Origin: JBBRZM01 sp963813635
Lineage (GTDB): Bacteria; Actinomycetota; Acidimicrobiia; IMCC26256; JBBRZM01
DNA: 64,000 nt
Assembly: GCA_963813635.1 (NCBI GenBank)
Contig: CAWEZO010000007.1
Coordinates: 1 to 64,000, forward strand
Direction: 5' to 3'
Positions within the stretch are counted from its first letter, which is position 1, and the number at the start of each line of letters is the position of its first letter. A program made the position numbers and the translations under genes. Below are positions 52,139 through 61,152 of the stretch, one piece after another. The notes under the pieces were generated by a model. The model had not been told where the DNA came from. It saw nothing but the letters and a program-made list of their open reading frames with translations, and made no database searches.

Positions 52139-54229
52139 TCAGCCGGCGCGGGGCGGCTGGCCCTCGTCGAAGGGGACGGCCTCGATCTCGATCGGGACGG
52201 CCGAGTAGTGGGCCATGCCGCCGAGGGGGTCCATGTCGAACCTGCTCGTCAGCTCGTTGACGTTGCCCTCGGTGTGGCCGTGGGAAATCGAGCAGACACC
52301 CTTGAGCATCATGGGATCGATCCTGGCGGTGAGGGTGATCTCGCCGGACTTGGTGCGGACTTTGACGTTCTGGCCGTCGACGATGCCGTGCTCCGCGGCG
52401 GTCTCGGTGCTCATGATGACGTCGGCGGGCTCGCCGAGCAGCGCCAGGTTGCCGTTGAAGTGCCTGATCTGGCGCCGCGAGGTGTAGACGAGCGGTCGCG
52501 GCCGGCCGCGGTTCGCTTGGTCCTCGGCGCGGAACCTCGTCCACTGGTCGATGAGCTCTGGCGGAGACAGCATCCAACCACCGGCGCGCTCGAGGTGCCG
52601 GTCGACCCACTCGGCCGGATGCTCCAGCGGGAACTCGACGTACTCCTTCTCTTGCAGCTCCTCGAAGGTGCACCGTGCCCGCTCGGTGAACAGCTGGGAG
52701 AGCATGTAGTCGTCGACATCGGCGTCGCTGTCGTCCTCGGGGACGTAGTCCGGCACCGGGATGCCGGCCCGCCGCATGAACTGGGAAACGACCCACCAGC
52801 CCGAGCGGCGCTCACCCATCGGCTTGACGAGCGGCTTGTTGTACTGCATGGAGACGTTCCAGCGCAGTATGTCCCAGCTGAGGAGCTCGGGACGCTCGAC
52901 GCAGTCCTTGGTCGGCAGCACGTGGGTCGACAGCGGCACCACGTTGTTGTGGACGATCTCGGTGAGTACGTTCAGCTTGAGGGTCGGCAGCAGTCGGGTC
53001 AGGGCGTTGGCGTCCGGGAAGGACTTGATGATGTTGCCGCCGAAGTTGAAGAAGGCCCGGATGTTGCCGGCCTCGATCTCGGGACCAAGCACCGCGCAGG
53101 GCCAGTCCGGGCCGCCCGCCGGCCCGATGACGGACTTGATGTCGGGCCGGACCCTCGAGCCGGGGTAGAAGGTCTGGGTCGGGGTCCACCCCTCGTACTT
53201 CTCGCGGGGGTTGAAGAACCCGGGGTGGAACCAGGCGCCGCCGATCTCGTTGGTCGAGCCGGTCAGGATCATAATCAGCCAGCAGAACCAGGCGGTCAGG
53301 TTCGCGCCCGGGCCCATGCCGATGCCGGTGCCGGTCTCCGTCGACACGATCCCGGCCCGGCGGATGGCCTCGTACAGGTCCCTGATCTCCTGCTCGGTAA
53401 CCCCCGCCACCTCGGCGGCCGTGGCCAGGTCGTAGCCGTCGAGCGCGGCCCGCAGCTCGGCGAGGCCCTGGACCGGCTGCTTCGGCTTCAGCGGACCGTT
53501 GTTGATGATCTCCTTCACGATCCAGGCGAGCATCGCGTAGTCCTTGCCCGGCGTCGCGCGGATGTGGCGGGTCGACATCTTCGCGGTCGCGGTGTGAACC
53601 GGATCGACGGTCCAGATCTCACCGCCGCGCTTCAGGATCGACCGCAGCCAGGTCACCGGGTCCCACATGCAGTTGTTGTCGCCGTGGCTCACGATCGGGT
53701 TGATGCCGACGTACAGCACCATCATCGTGTTGTGGTAGTCGACCTTCGGCGACAGCCCACGGCCGACCGCCGAGGCCAGCATGGCCTCGTAGCAGCTGTC
53801 GTTGGTGAGCGGCGAGAACTTCGGCGGCGTGCCCAGGTAGCTGTAGAACGCCGCCTCCATCGCGTAGCCGGACGAGTCGATGCCGAAGCCGCTGCCCATG
53901 TACATGCCGACGTAGTCCGGACCGTAGGTGTCGAGGACCGTGCGCAGCTTCACGCCGATGTCGTCGAGCGCCTCGTCCCAGCTCACCTCGACGAGCTCGC
54001 CGTCCTTCCGCATCATCGGCCGGGTGATCGCCCCGGGGTGATGATGGAGCTGCCCGGTGGCGCGGCCCTTCGGGCAGGTGTACCCCTGGTACAGGGGGTG
54101 GTCCATGTCGCCGCGCACCCGCAGGATCTGGTCGCCCTGGACCTCGGCCACCACAGCGCATGACGTCGTGCAGATCTTGCAGTAGGTCTTCTTCAGCTCG
54201 ATGGGCTGCTCGGCGGACTGAATGACCAC
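52139..54229 (-). CDS. Molybdopterin-dependent oxidoreductase with N-terminal [4Fe-4S] site
   Basis: This intact 696-residue enzyme belongs to the DMSO-reductase superfamily. The cluster-binding cysteines are C17, C20, C24 and C52 (YCKICTTSCAVVAE, then GYTCPKGRATGQLH). The Mo-ligand region is LTNDSCYEAMLASAVG, with C146 or S145 the likely ligand. NNCMWDPVTWLRSILKRGGE, IWTVDPVHTATAKMSTRHIR and FFNFGGNIIKSFPDANALT are cofactor-binding blocks. The C-terminal dinucleotide-binding domain has GIVDGQNVKVRTKSGEITLT and SISHGHTEGNVNELTS. No twin-arginine signal is present, so it is cytoplasmic. No electron-transfer subunit is adjacent. It is the only long intact gene among IS remnants. Confidence 0.92.
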   Translation of the reverse strand: MVIQSAEQPIELKKTYCKICTTSCAVVAEVQGDQILRVRGDMDHPLYQGYTCPKGRATGQLHHHPGAITRPMMRKDGELVEVSWDEALDDIGVKLRTVLDTYGPDYVGMYMGSGFGIDSSGYAMEAAFYSYLGTPPKFSPLTNDSCYEAMLASAVGRGLSPKVDYHNTMMVLYVGINPIVSHGDNNCMWDPVTWLRSILKRGGEIWTVDPVHTATAKMSTRHIRATPGKDYAMLAWIVKEIINNGPLKPKQPVQGLAELRAALDGYDLATAAEVAGVTEQEIRDLYEAIRRAGIVSTETGTGIGMGPGANLTAWFCWLIMILTGSTNEIGGAWFHPGFFNPREKYEGWTPTQTFYPGSRVRPDIKSVIGPAGGPDWPCAVLGPEIEAGNIRAFFNFGGNIIKSFPDANALTRLLPTLKLNVLTEIVHNNVVPLSTHVLPTKDCVERPELLSWDILRWNVSMQYNKPLVKPMGERRSGWWVVSQFMRRAGIPVPDYVPEDDSDADVDDYMLSQLFTERARCTFEELQEKEYVEFPLEHPAEWVDRHLERAGGWMLSPPELIDQWTRFRAEDQANRGRPRPLVYTSRRQIRHFNGNLALLGEPADVIMSTETAAEHGIVDGQNVKVRTKSGEITLTARIDPMMLKGVCSISHGHTEGNVNELTSRFDMDPLGGMAHYSAVPIEIEAVPFDEGQPPRAG

Positions 54230-54334
54230 GACATGCCCTCCTTGCGCGCGGCGCCTGACACGTCGTTCCGCTCCTGATACTCCGTCACCCCAAGGGGCCG
54301 CGGCGCACCTGCGAGTCTAGTTCTTCGCGTGCCA

Positions 54335-55125
54335 AGAGTTGCCGTTGGCGAAGGTGACGGTCCCGCAGACGCATCCGTTGGGCGCGGAAGCCGAGGTCGA
54401 CTTCGGCACGATCAGCGTGTATCTCGCCGGGGGGTGTTGTGCGAGGTGTCGTTGTTCGTGATGCGTCTCTCGGCGTCGGGCCGCGGGTTCTGTCGGGCGA
54501 ATCTGAACGAGGCACAAGAGGTGTTCTTGGACGGTCACGTCCGCGCGTTCGCGCACTTCGGTGGTGTGCCGGGCCGGATCCGCTACGACAATCTGAAGGC
54601 TGCCGTCGTGAAGGTCCTCAAGGGTCGCGACCGGCACGAGTCGGAACGGTTCATTGCGCTGCGATCGAACTACCGCTTCGACAGCTTCTTTTGCATGCCC
54701 GGCATCGACGGGGCATACGAGAAGGGCGGCGTCGAGGGCGAGGTCGGCCGGTTCCGTCGCCGGCATCTGGTCCCGGTCCCGCGTGTGGGGTCGATGGCCG
54801 AACTGAACGATGCGTTCCGCGCCCACGGCGAACCGACCGAGGTGGTGACCGACCGGCGTTACGGGCTGCGATCGATGAGCTCACGCCCGCCGCGTTTCAC
54901 AACACCGAGCAGTGCGCGAACAACCGCGTCGAGTGCGACCATGGCAGGCTCAAAGCCCGGCTCCGATCGATGCGGGGCCTCAAACGCGACCACACCGCGC
55001 AGATGATCATGCGCGGTCACGCGTTGATGCAAAACCTGCGTCGCGGCCACTACGAGCTCGGGCTTGATACCCGCCACCACCGGCGCATCGCGACCGCGTT
55101 CACCGAACTCGCCCGGACGATCTGA
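54335..55125 (+). pseudogene. Chimera of IS21 IstA catalytic core and IS6 transposase C-terminus (copy B)
   Basis: From 54335 to about 54818 the sequence is an IstA transposase core: QELPLAKVTVPQTHPLGAEA, EVDFGTISVYLAG (first Asp), RIRYDNLKAAVVKVLKGRDR (second Asp) and AYEKGGVEGEVGRFRRRHLV (Glu). It then passes in frame into an IS6 transposase at AELNDAFRAHGEPTEVVTDR, which continues through NNRVECDHGRLKARLRSM to the IS6 C-terminus FTELARTI. The IS6 terminal repeat ends at 55186. Two frame breaks are present (about 54440 and 54860). The IS21 part is not a copy of the intact IS21 at 59-61 kb. Confidence 0.78.
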
Positions 55126-55186
55126 ACGGGAACCAGGACGGCACCTCGGTAACACGCGGCCCGATCCAACTCAACGCAACAGCGCC

Positions 55187-55966
55187 CCGTGGCGGCTTGG
55201 CCGGGATGGGCGACACGAGACGAGGCGCGGACTGGATGAGGGGCCCTCCACTCGTCTCGGCGTTCGATGGTTTCGGTGCTCCTGCCAGGAGGTGCGTGAA
55301 TGTCGCCGTGTCGCCGGGTCGGAGATGACCGATGTACCACCCGGCGTGACCTCGATAATCCCAGCCGGCTGGGAGGCGGACGCTACCCCCATGCGCGGTG
55401 TCCCCCCAGGCTGGACGCGTTTGTCCGTCAATCCATGCTTCGAAGCTCAGTTGGTCGCCGATCACGCGGGCACAGAGATCCCAAGGCAGCGCTACCAGCT
55501 GTCCCGACTTCCGGAAGACCGAGGAGAGGTCGAAGGTGGCCAGCTGCGTGAAGGCGCCGGGCCGGCTGGTGTCCCACAGGTGGATGTTGAACTGCCAGAA
55601 GGTGTAATACCAGAGGTTCTTGGTGACCGTCACGGCGCGGGTCGTGCCGTTCGTTGTTGCAACTCGCAGCGCCGCGCCTTGCTGCACGGTCCGGCTCTGC
55701 GCGGACCACGTCGCACACGATTGTTCGTCTGCGCGTGGCGACTGCCCGGCCGGATAGAAGGCCGTGCGGGTATTACCACCTGTGTTCGTGGCTGCAGCGG
55801 CAATGGTGACCGCGCCGTGGCGGAGAGCGAGGCTATACGTCTCGTTCTGGTTCCCGGTGAGCACCTGACTCTGGTACGCGGGGTCGCTGGGCTGGGAAAC
55901 GGGCGCGCACGCGGCAAGCACCAACGCAAGCGAAACCAATCCCACCCAACATTGTCGACGCCTCAT
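55187..55966 (-). pseudogene. Exported lipoprotein of unknown function, 3' end replaced by IS6
   Basis: The N-terminus MRRRQCWVGLVSLALVLAAC is a lipoprotein signal. The mature part has LTGNQNETYSLALRHGAVTI, GGNTRTAFYPAGQSPRADEQ, NLWYYTFWQFNIHLWDTSRP, FEAWIDGQTRPAWGDTAHGG and GWDYRGHAGWYIGHLRPGDT. It looks like a beta-rich secreted domain, possibly a lectin-like or PEP-like fold, but I do not recognise the family. Native coding ends at 55186, where the IS6 terminal repeat begins. The frame continues about 29 codons into the IS to an accidental stop at 55100. Confidence 0.62.
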
Positions 55967-56060
55967 GCTCCCTGGCCTCCATGCCCACCGGCTGAGCGTC
56001 AATCCGGCTGTATTGAGACGAGAACCCCTGGACCTCCCCCCGGATCGTGGAGAATTCGGG

Positions 56061-56218
56061 TTACGCGGCTCGGGCCGTGTTGATGTTGATCTTCTCGTAC
56101 GTGATGGGGGCACGCCAGCCGCAGTGGCTGTGCCGCCGCGTCTGGTTGTACCGGTCGAACCAACGGATCAACCGCTGGCGGGCGCGCGCCTTGGTGACGA
56201 GCAACACCGCTGTTTGGC
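56061..56218 (-). pseudogene. C-terminal fragment of IS3-type transposase
   Basis: The minus strand reads VTKARARQRLIRWFDRYNQT and RRHSHCGWRAPITYEKINI, ending NTARAA and a stop at 56061. This is the standard end of IS3-family OrfB (the RxxHSxxGxxxPxxYE motif). The rest was lost where the IS6 fragment (copy C) begins at about 56220. Confidence 0.68.
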
Positions 56219-56219
56219 A

Positions 56220-56783
56220 GGCGCAGCCGGGCCCGGTCGGCACACGGTCCGCGATCGCTGGTTCGTCGACGAGACCTACGTGAAGGTCGCCGGCCGCTGG
56301 CGCTCCGTCTACCGGGCGATCGACCAGCACGGCCAGATCATCGACGTCTCCGTCTCCCCACGACGCGACCTCGAAGCGCCACGCCACAGTTCTTCGCGAC
56401 TGCGTTCCGCGCCTACGGCGAGCCGACCGAGGTGGTGACCGACCGGGCCCCGGCGTTACGGGCTGCGATCGATGCGCTCACGCCCGCCGCGTTTCACAAC
56501 ACCGAGCAGTACGCGAACAACCGCGTCGAGTGCGACCACGGCCGGCCGAAAGCTCGGCTCCGATCGATGCGGGGCCTCAAAGGCGACCACACCGCGCAGG
56601 TGATCATGCGCGGTCACGCGTTGCTGCAGAACCTGCGTCGCGGCCACTACGAGCTCGGGCTTGATACCCGCCACCACCAGCGCATCGCGACAGCGTTCAC
56701 CGAACTCGCCCGGACGATCTGAACGGGAACCAGGACGACACCTCGGTACCGCGCGGCCCGATCCAACTCAACGCAACAGCGCC
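56220..56783 (+). pseudogene. IS6-family transposase fragment (copy C)
   Basis: It lacks the N-terminal helix-turn-helix region and starts at RDRWFVDETYVKVAGRWRSV (first Asp). It continues YRAIDQHGQIIDVSVSPRRD, shifts frame near 56385, then TDRAPALRAAIDALTPAAFH (second Asp) and NNRVECDHGRPKARLRSMRG (Glu), and stops at 56722. The terminal repeat ends at 56783, two bases before the stop codon of the neighbouring SDR gene, so the insertion just missed disrupting it. Confidence 0.82.
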
Positions 56784-56785
56784 CT

Positions 56786-57562
56786 TCAGCCCGGCTCCGG
56801 TTGTCGTGCGGTGATGCGCGCAAACCGGCGCTCCACCTCCGGGATGCGTTCAGGGTGGGTGAACAGGTACCGGCGGTCGTCGAGGATGGCCTCGACCACC
56901 ATGTGTCCGACATCGTCGGCCGCGAGCATGTCCGGGTCGAGGGTCGTGGGTTCGGGCTCGTCCGGGGCTTCGACGGGCTTACCCAGCCGACTCGGCACGC
57001 GCCCCGGCATCACGACGGTCACACCGATGGGTGCGCCGGCCGCGGCGAGCTCAATGGCCAGCGTGTCGCTGAGTGCCAGCACACCGTGCTTCGCGACGTT
57101 GTAGGGCCCGATGCCAGCGACCGGAACGACGGCAGCCATGGACGCGACGTTGACCATGTGCGCTTCGGTGCCCGCCGCGAGCATACGCGGCACGAACGTG
57201 CGAATGCCGTGCAGCACACCCTTGAGGTTCACGTTGAGCACCGCTTCCCAGTCGGCGAGCGGGACCTCCCACACCGACCCTCCTCGAATGATCCCCGCGT
57301 TGTTGCAGACGACGTCGACCGGACCGAAGCGCTCTTGCGCGCGATCAGCGAGCGCCTCGACTGCGTCGGGATCGGCGACATCACAGACGACACCCATCGC
57401 TCGGTGTTCCCCGACCGCCGCGACTTCTCGTGCAAGTCGCGTTTGGTCGACGTCGGACATCACGACCTTCATGCCGGCATTCGCGAACGCGTGCGCGATC
57501 CCGAGACCAATCCCACTCGCCGCGCCGGTCACGACGCCGATCCGGTCATTCAGCTGCTGCAT
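56786..57562 (-). CDS. Short-chain dehydrogenase/reductase
   Basis: This intact 258-residue classical SDR has the cofactor motif IGVVTGAASGIGLGIAHAFA, VVMSDVDQTRLAREV, and CDVADPDAVEALADRAQER. VCNNAGIIRGGSVWEVPLAD holds the NNAG motif, HMVNVASMAAVVPVAGIGPY the catalytic Ser, and GPYNVAKHGVLALSDTLAIE the YxxxK pair. The C-terminus RRFARITARQPEPG ends two bases from the IS6 copy C terminus. It is divergent from the alcohol dehydrogenase fragment, with 80 bases between the starts, so the two may once have formed a catabolic module. Substrate unknown. Confidence 0.92.
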   Translation of the reverse strand: MQQLNDRIGVVTGAASGIGLGIAHAFANAGMKVVMSDVDQTRLAREVAAVGEHRAMGVVCDVADPDAVEALADRAQERFGPVDVVCNNAGIIRGGSVWEVPLADWEAVLNVNLKGVLHGIRTFVPRMLAAGTEAHMVNVASMAAVVPVAGIGPYNVAKHGVLALSDTLAIELAAAGAPIGVTVVMPGRVPSRLGKPVEAPDEPEPTTLDPDMLAADDVGHMVVEAILDDRRYLFTHPERIPEVERRFARITARQPEPG

Positions 57563-57642
57563 GCCAGCAGTGTGCCAAAGAGGAGCGGGCGTACGCTCCG
57601 ACGCGCTGGACCGGCGAAGCCCCTGGAGGCGCAGGGAGCGGC

Positions 57643-58088
57643 CATGCGCGCAGTACGTGGACATGAAGGCAAGCCGAAATTGGTCGAGGTCGACGAGCCG
57701 CCCGGTCAGGTCATCACCATGCGGGTTGCCGGCATCTGTGCGTCTGACCTCGGATACCTGGCCCTGGGGACCGCGAAGATCCTGGGACACGAGTTGGCCG
57801 GGGTGCGCGCCGACGGGACACCCGTCGCGGTGGAGGGATTGTTCGGCTGCGGGGACTGCAACTACTGCCGCTCCGGATGCAACAACTTGTGCCATCGGTC
57901 GGCGCAGATGGCACTCGGAATCATGTAGGACGGCGGGATGGTCGAGCAGTTCCGCGTCCCGTCGGAGAAGTTGGTAGAGCTTCCCGCCGGTCTCGACCTC
58001 GACGACGCTTCACTCGTCGAACCGGCGTCGGTTGCATGGCATGGCGTGCGGGTGGGCGGCACGTCAGACCAGACCACGGTTGCGGGCT
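57643..58088 (+). pseudogene. Zinc alcohol dehydrogenase, truncated by IS6 and with internal stop
   Basis: The N-terminal GroES-like domain of a medium-chain alcohol dehydrogenase is clear: MRVAGICASDLGYLALGTAK (catalytic-zinc Cys), KILGHELAGVRADGTPVAVE (GHE motif) and LFGCGDCNYCRSGCNNLCHR (structural-zinc cysteines). A TAG follows ALGIM at 57926-57928, where the family would have another codon. The frame then goes on DGGMVEQFRVPSEKLVELPA and DASLVEPASVAWHGVRV. At 58089 the gene is replaced by an IS6 remnant just before the Rossmann domain. The product is certainly non-functional as an enzyme. Confidence 0.89.
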
Positions 58089-58612
58089 CGGGCCGCGCGG
58101 TACCGAGGTGCCGTCGTGGTTCCCGTTCAGATCGTCCGGGCGAGTTCGGTGAACGCTGTCGCGATGCGCTGGTGGTGGTGGGTATCAAGCCCGAGTTCGT
58201 AGTGGCCGCGACGCAGGTTCTGCAGCAACGCGTGACCGCGCATGATCACCTGCGCGGTGTGGTCGCGTTTGAGGCCCCGCATCGATCGAAGCCGAGCTTT
58301 GAGCCTGCCATGGTCGGTCGCGGACCGTGTGCCGACACGGCCGGGCCGCATCTGCGAACAGCGGGGTGAAGCGCTGTACCCGCCGGTACACGGTGACGTG
58401 GTCGAGTCCACGTTCGGCGAGCAGCTCTTCGACGTCGCGGGAGGAGAGGCCATACCGGAGGTACCAGCGCACCGCGAGCACGATGATCTCGGGCGGGAAC
58501 CGGAAGCCATGAAACGCTGAAGGTGGCACCGGAACACGGTGGCGAGAGCGGCGAAGGCATCATCCCGGCACCCTCACCGCCCACCGCGACCATGCGCCAA
58601 TGCAACAGTGCC
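58089..58612 (-). pseudogene. IS6 internal-deletion derivative (copy D)
   Basis: The 5' part encodes the transposase N-terminus (FRFPPEIIVLAVRWYLRYGL, then a YRRVQRFTPLFADAARPCRH segment). The 3' part encodes DHGRLKARLRSMRGLKRDHT to FTELARTI. The middle, with both catalytic Asp residues, is missing: HTVRDR is joined directly to the DHGRLK region at about 58325. One terminal repeat is present at 58612 (GCAACAGTGCC). The other end lacks its outer 30 or so bases where it meets the alcohol dehydrogenase. It cannot encode an active enzyme. Confidence 0.83.
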
Positions 58613-58730
58613 TCCCCGACCATGTCGCGGATGTCCCAAAGATCACCCGTGTATTGGACGATCGGGGACAGCCCCGGCGCTCCGGTCAGGTGAACGTTTT
58701 GGGAGGAGCGTTTGCGTTCGTACCTTGCCG

Positions 58731-59003
58731 CTATGCGTGACCGAGATCCGGCGACGGGTCGTTGACGAGGCGGCTCCATATGACGACGTCCGGCTGCTCG
58801 TCCTTGATCGGTTCCCATGCCCTCAGGACACCCTCGCGGCTGAAACCGCAGCGCTCGGCGACCCTTTGCGAGCGCTCGTTGTCGAGATGAGTGACGAGCT
58901 GCACCCGCACGATTCCAAAGTCTCGAAAAGCCCACTCAGTGACGAGACTGAGCGCCTCCACCGCGATACCACGGCCTCGAACGCGACGATCAAGCCAGTA
59001 GAA
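58731..59003 (-). pseudogene. 3' part of a GNAT acetyltransferase gene split by IS21
   Basis: It reads FYWLDRRVRGRGIAVEALSL, VTEWAFRDFGIVRVQLVTHL, DNERSQRVAERCGFSREGVL and RAWEPIKDEQPDVVIWSRLV. This is the acetyl-CoA-binding half (R/QxxGxG/A motif as RVRGRGIA) of a RimJ/RimL-type N-acetyltransferase. The N-terminal half is at 61153-61453. Removing the IS21 element and one target copy joins the two in frame as RRAEAFYWLDRR. The gene is inactive while split. Confidence 0.87.
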
Positions 59004-59055
59004 TGTCAACGCCGGGTGAAAACTGCGCGGGATTCGCCGGGTGAAAACTGCGCGT

Positions 59056-59820
59056 TCAGTGGTGTTCGGTGATGGCGACCTCCTTGGTGCGGTCCTTGAG
59101 GCGGTAGCTGTCGCCTTGGAGGACGACGATCTCGGCGTGATGCACGAGGCGGTCGACCATGGCAGCGACGGCGACGGCATCGCCGAAGATTTCTGCCCAG
59201 GCGGAGAAGGTCTTGTTGGAGCTCACGATCAGGCTGGCACGCTCGTAGCGAGACGAGATCAGCGCGAAGAACAGGGCGGCGGCGTCGGGGTCGAAGGGGA
59301 TGTAGCCGACTTCGTCGACGATGACGAGGGGAATGCGCCGGAGCCGTTCGAGTTCGTCTTCGAGCCGGCCGGCGCGGCGTGCTTCGCCGAGGCGCCCGAC
59401 CCAGTCCTGGGCCGACGCGAACGCGACGCGGTGGCCGCGCCTGGCGGCATGGACGCCGAGCGCGATCGACAGGTGGGTCTTGCCGGTGCCGGGAGGGCCC
59501 AAGAAGATGACGTTCTTTGCTTCGGTGAGGAAGTCGAGCTGCGCGAGGTGCGCCATGGTCTGGTGCTTCACCGACCGTTGGAACGTGAAGTCGAAGTCGT
59601 CGAGGGTCTTGACTTGCGGGAACCGGGCTGCCTTCACCCGGTGCTGACCGCCGTGGGTTTCGCGGGCGGCGACCTCTTCGGAGAGCACTGCAGCGAGGTA
59701 GGTCTCGTGGTCCCAGCCCTCGTCGGTGGCGCGCTTCGCGAGCGGGCTGGCCCGTTCCGCGATGCGCGGGGCCTTGAGCGCTCGGGAGAGGAACGCGATC
59801 TCTGAGCCGGCTCGGGTCAC
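59056..59820 (-). CDS. istB: IstB-like ATP-binding helper protein of IS21
   Basis: The AAA+ ATPase of about 254 residues supports IS21 transposition. It begins VTRAGSEIAFLSRALKAPRI and has RFPQVKTLDDFDFTFQRSVK, Walker A NVIFLGPPGTGKTHLSIALG, Walker B RRIPLVIVDEVGYIPFDPDA, sensor-type LISSRYERASLIVSSNKTFS, and DRLVHHAEIVVLQGDSYRLK. The start GTG 59820 overlaps the istA stop (GTGA). The frame is intact, so the element may be active. Confidence 0.94.
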   Translation of the reverse strand: MTRAGSEIAFLSRALKAPRIAERASPLAKRATDEGWDHETYLAAVLSEEVAARETHGGQHRVKAARFPQVKTLDDFDFTFQRSVKHQTMAHLAQLDFLTEAKNVIFLGPPGTGKTHLSIALGVHAARRGHRVAFASAQDWVGRLGEARRAGRLEDELERLRRIPLVIVDEVGYIPFDPDAAALFFALISSRYERASLIVSSNKTFSAWAEIFGDAVAVAAMVDRLVHHAEIVVLQGDSYRLKDRTKEVAITEHH

Positions 59821-61040
59821 GAGATCCCCACCGCAGCGTCGTAGCGGGCGAGGTCCGCTGCCGCGACGGTGACGTCGCCGGCCTTGAGGCGGCGTTTCGA
59901 GCTGCGGTGTAGGCGAAGCGCCCGGACATGGGCCGGATCGAGCACCACGTCGGCGGGCACGAACGATCGCCGGTGGGCTGCGACGAGCTCGCCTTCGAGG
60001 TGGACAACAACCTCGGTGAGTGAGCAGCGGACCTGGACTCTTCGCCCCGAAAGTCCCGGCGGCACCGAGTAGTCGACGTCGCGGACACGGACGAAGCCGT
60101 CTTTCATCACCCGGGCCTCGGTGCGCGTGTCGACATCGGGGAGCGGGTCGGGAAGCGCGCGGAGGAAGCCCCGCTCGACCCGCCACGCGTCAGCGACTTT
60201 CGCGCCGACACGCCGGTGGTGACGTTCGAACGCGACGGTTTTCGCCCAGTCGTCGTGTTGGGCCTGCAGGTCCTCGATCGAAGCGAACCGGCGCAGCGGC
60301 AAGAACGAGGTCTGAAGATAACCAACGGTGCGTTCGTCTTGACCCTTGCCTTCAGGGAACCGGGGCCGAAGGATCACCGGACGCAACAACAGATGACCGA
60401 ACAGCGCCGCGACCTCGTCGACGAGTTGCGCACGACCACCGTGTCGAGGTTTGACGATGCAACCCTCGTTGTCGGTCACCGCCTTCTCCGGCACACCACC
60501 CAGACGCGCGAAGCATCCGAGCGCAGCCGCGCAGAAGTCCGGCGTGGTTCGCGAGAACGTGAAACACGTTGCGTGCGCAGCCGAATGCGGCAACGTCGCC
60601 ACCAGCCCGAACGCCTCCCGGCAGATGTCCTTGCCGACCGGGACCGCGCAGCCGGTGTGCCACCAATCCAGCTGGGCGATCTCGCCTGGCAGATAACTCG
60701 TTCGCTGATAACTCTTCGCCGCGACCATCACCGGGCGCAGCCGCGCGAGACGCTCCTTCAACACGGTGATCCCACCCGCGTAACCCAAAGGACGCAACCG
60801 CTCCAAAATCACCGTCGCCGGCGCCTTCGGGTTCTCGGTGAGCATCGCCACGATGTCGTCGTCGAAACGATCGAGTGCCGACCCACGACTCACTCGCTCA
60901 TAACGCGGCGGCTCATCGAGACCCAACAGCCGATCCACGGTGTTGCGGCTCATCTCAAGCTTCTCGGCGATCGCCGTCTTCGACCACCGCTCCCGATGAA
61001 ACAAGCGATGGACCTCAGCCCAGTCCTTCACGTCGTGCAC
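59817..61040 (-). CDS. istA: IstA transposase of IS21
   Basis: The intact transposase has about 407 residues. The N-terminal helix-turn-helix is EVHRLFHRERWSKTAIAEKL, EMSRNTVDRLLGLDEPP. The DDE core is GEIAQLDWWHTGCAVPVGKD (first Asp), GGVPEKAVTDNEGCIVKPRH (second Asp) and PRFPEGKGQDERTVGYLQTS (acidic residue). The C-terminal beta-barrel has VRVRDVDYSVPPGLSGRRVQ. The start at GTG 61040 is preferred because GGGGAGGG lies just upstream; a TTG start at 61076 is possible. It is coupled to istB. Confidence 0.92.
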   Translation of the reverse strand: MHDVKDWAEVHRLFHRERWSKTAIAEKLEMSRNTVDRLLGLDEPPRYERVSRGSALDRFDDDIVAMLTENPKAPATVILERLRPLGYAGGITVLKERLARLRPVMVAAKSYQRTSYLPGEIAQLDWWHTGCAVPVGKDICREAFGLVATLPHSAAHATCFTFSRTTPDFCAAALGCFARLGGVPEKAVTDNEGCIVKPRHGGRAQLVDEVAALFGHLLLRPVILRPRFPEGKGQDERTVGYLQTSFLPLRRFASIEDLQAQHDDWAKTVAFERHHRRVGAKVADAWRVERGFLRALPDPLPDVDTRTEARVMKDGFVRVRDVDYSVPPGLSGRRVQVRCSLTEVVVHLEGELVAAHRRSFVPADVVLDPAHVRALRLHRSSKRRLKAGDVTVAAADLARYDAAVGIS

Positions 61041-61152
61041 CCTTCCCTCCCCGAGTCGGCGTGACTCGAGGATCAATCGATCTCTACGCGTGATGGTGGA
61101 TCGCGCAGAATTCGACCGGCGTCAGATGCTCAGTATTGGACCGTCGTCGACA

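Larger units (their letters stand above)
59004..61152 (-). mobile_element. IS21-family insertion sequence
   Basis: The 2149-bp element has related ends: TGTCAACGCCGGGTGAAAAC at 59004 and, from the other end at 61152, TGTCGACGACGGTCCAATAC. The left end repeats CGCCGGGTGAAAACTGCGCG twice (59011 and 59036). It carries istA and istB, both intact and overlapping by GTGA. The tetranucleotide AGAA adjoins the left end and lies three bases outside the right end, a probable target duplication. It interrupts a GNAT gene. Confidence 0.88.

Noticed and set aside
52208..54163. 651-codon plus-strand open frame opposite the molybdopterin oxidoreductase
   Set aside because: The composition is typical of an antisense shadow (Val/Asp/Arg/His-rich), and the opposite strand has exact cofactor motifs.
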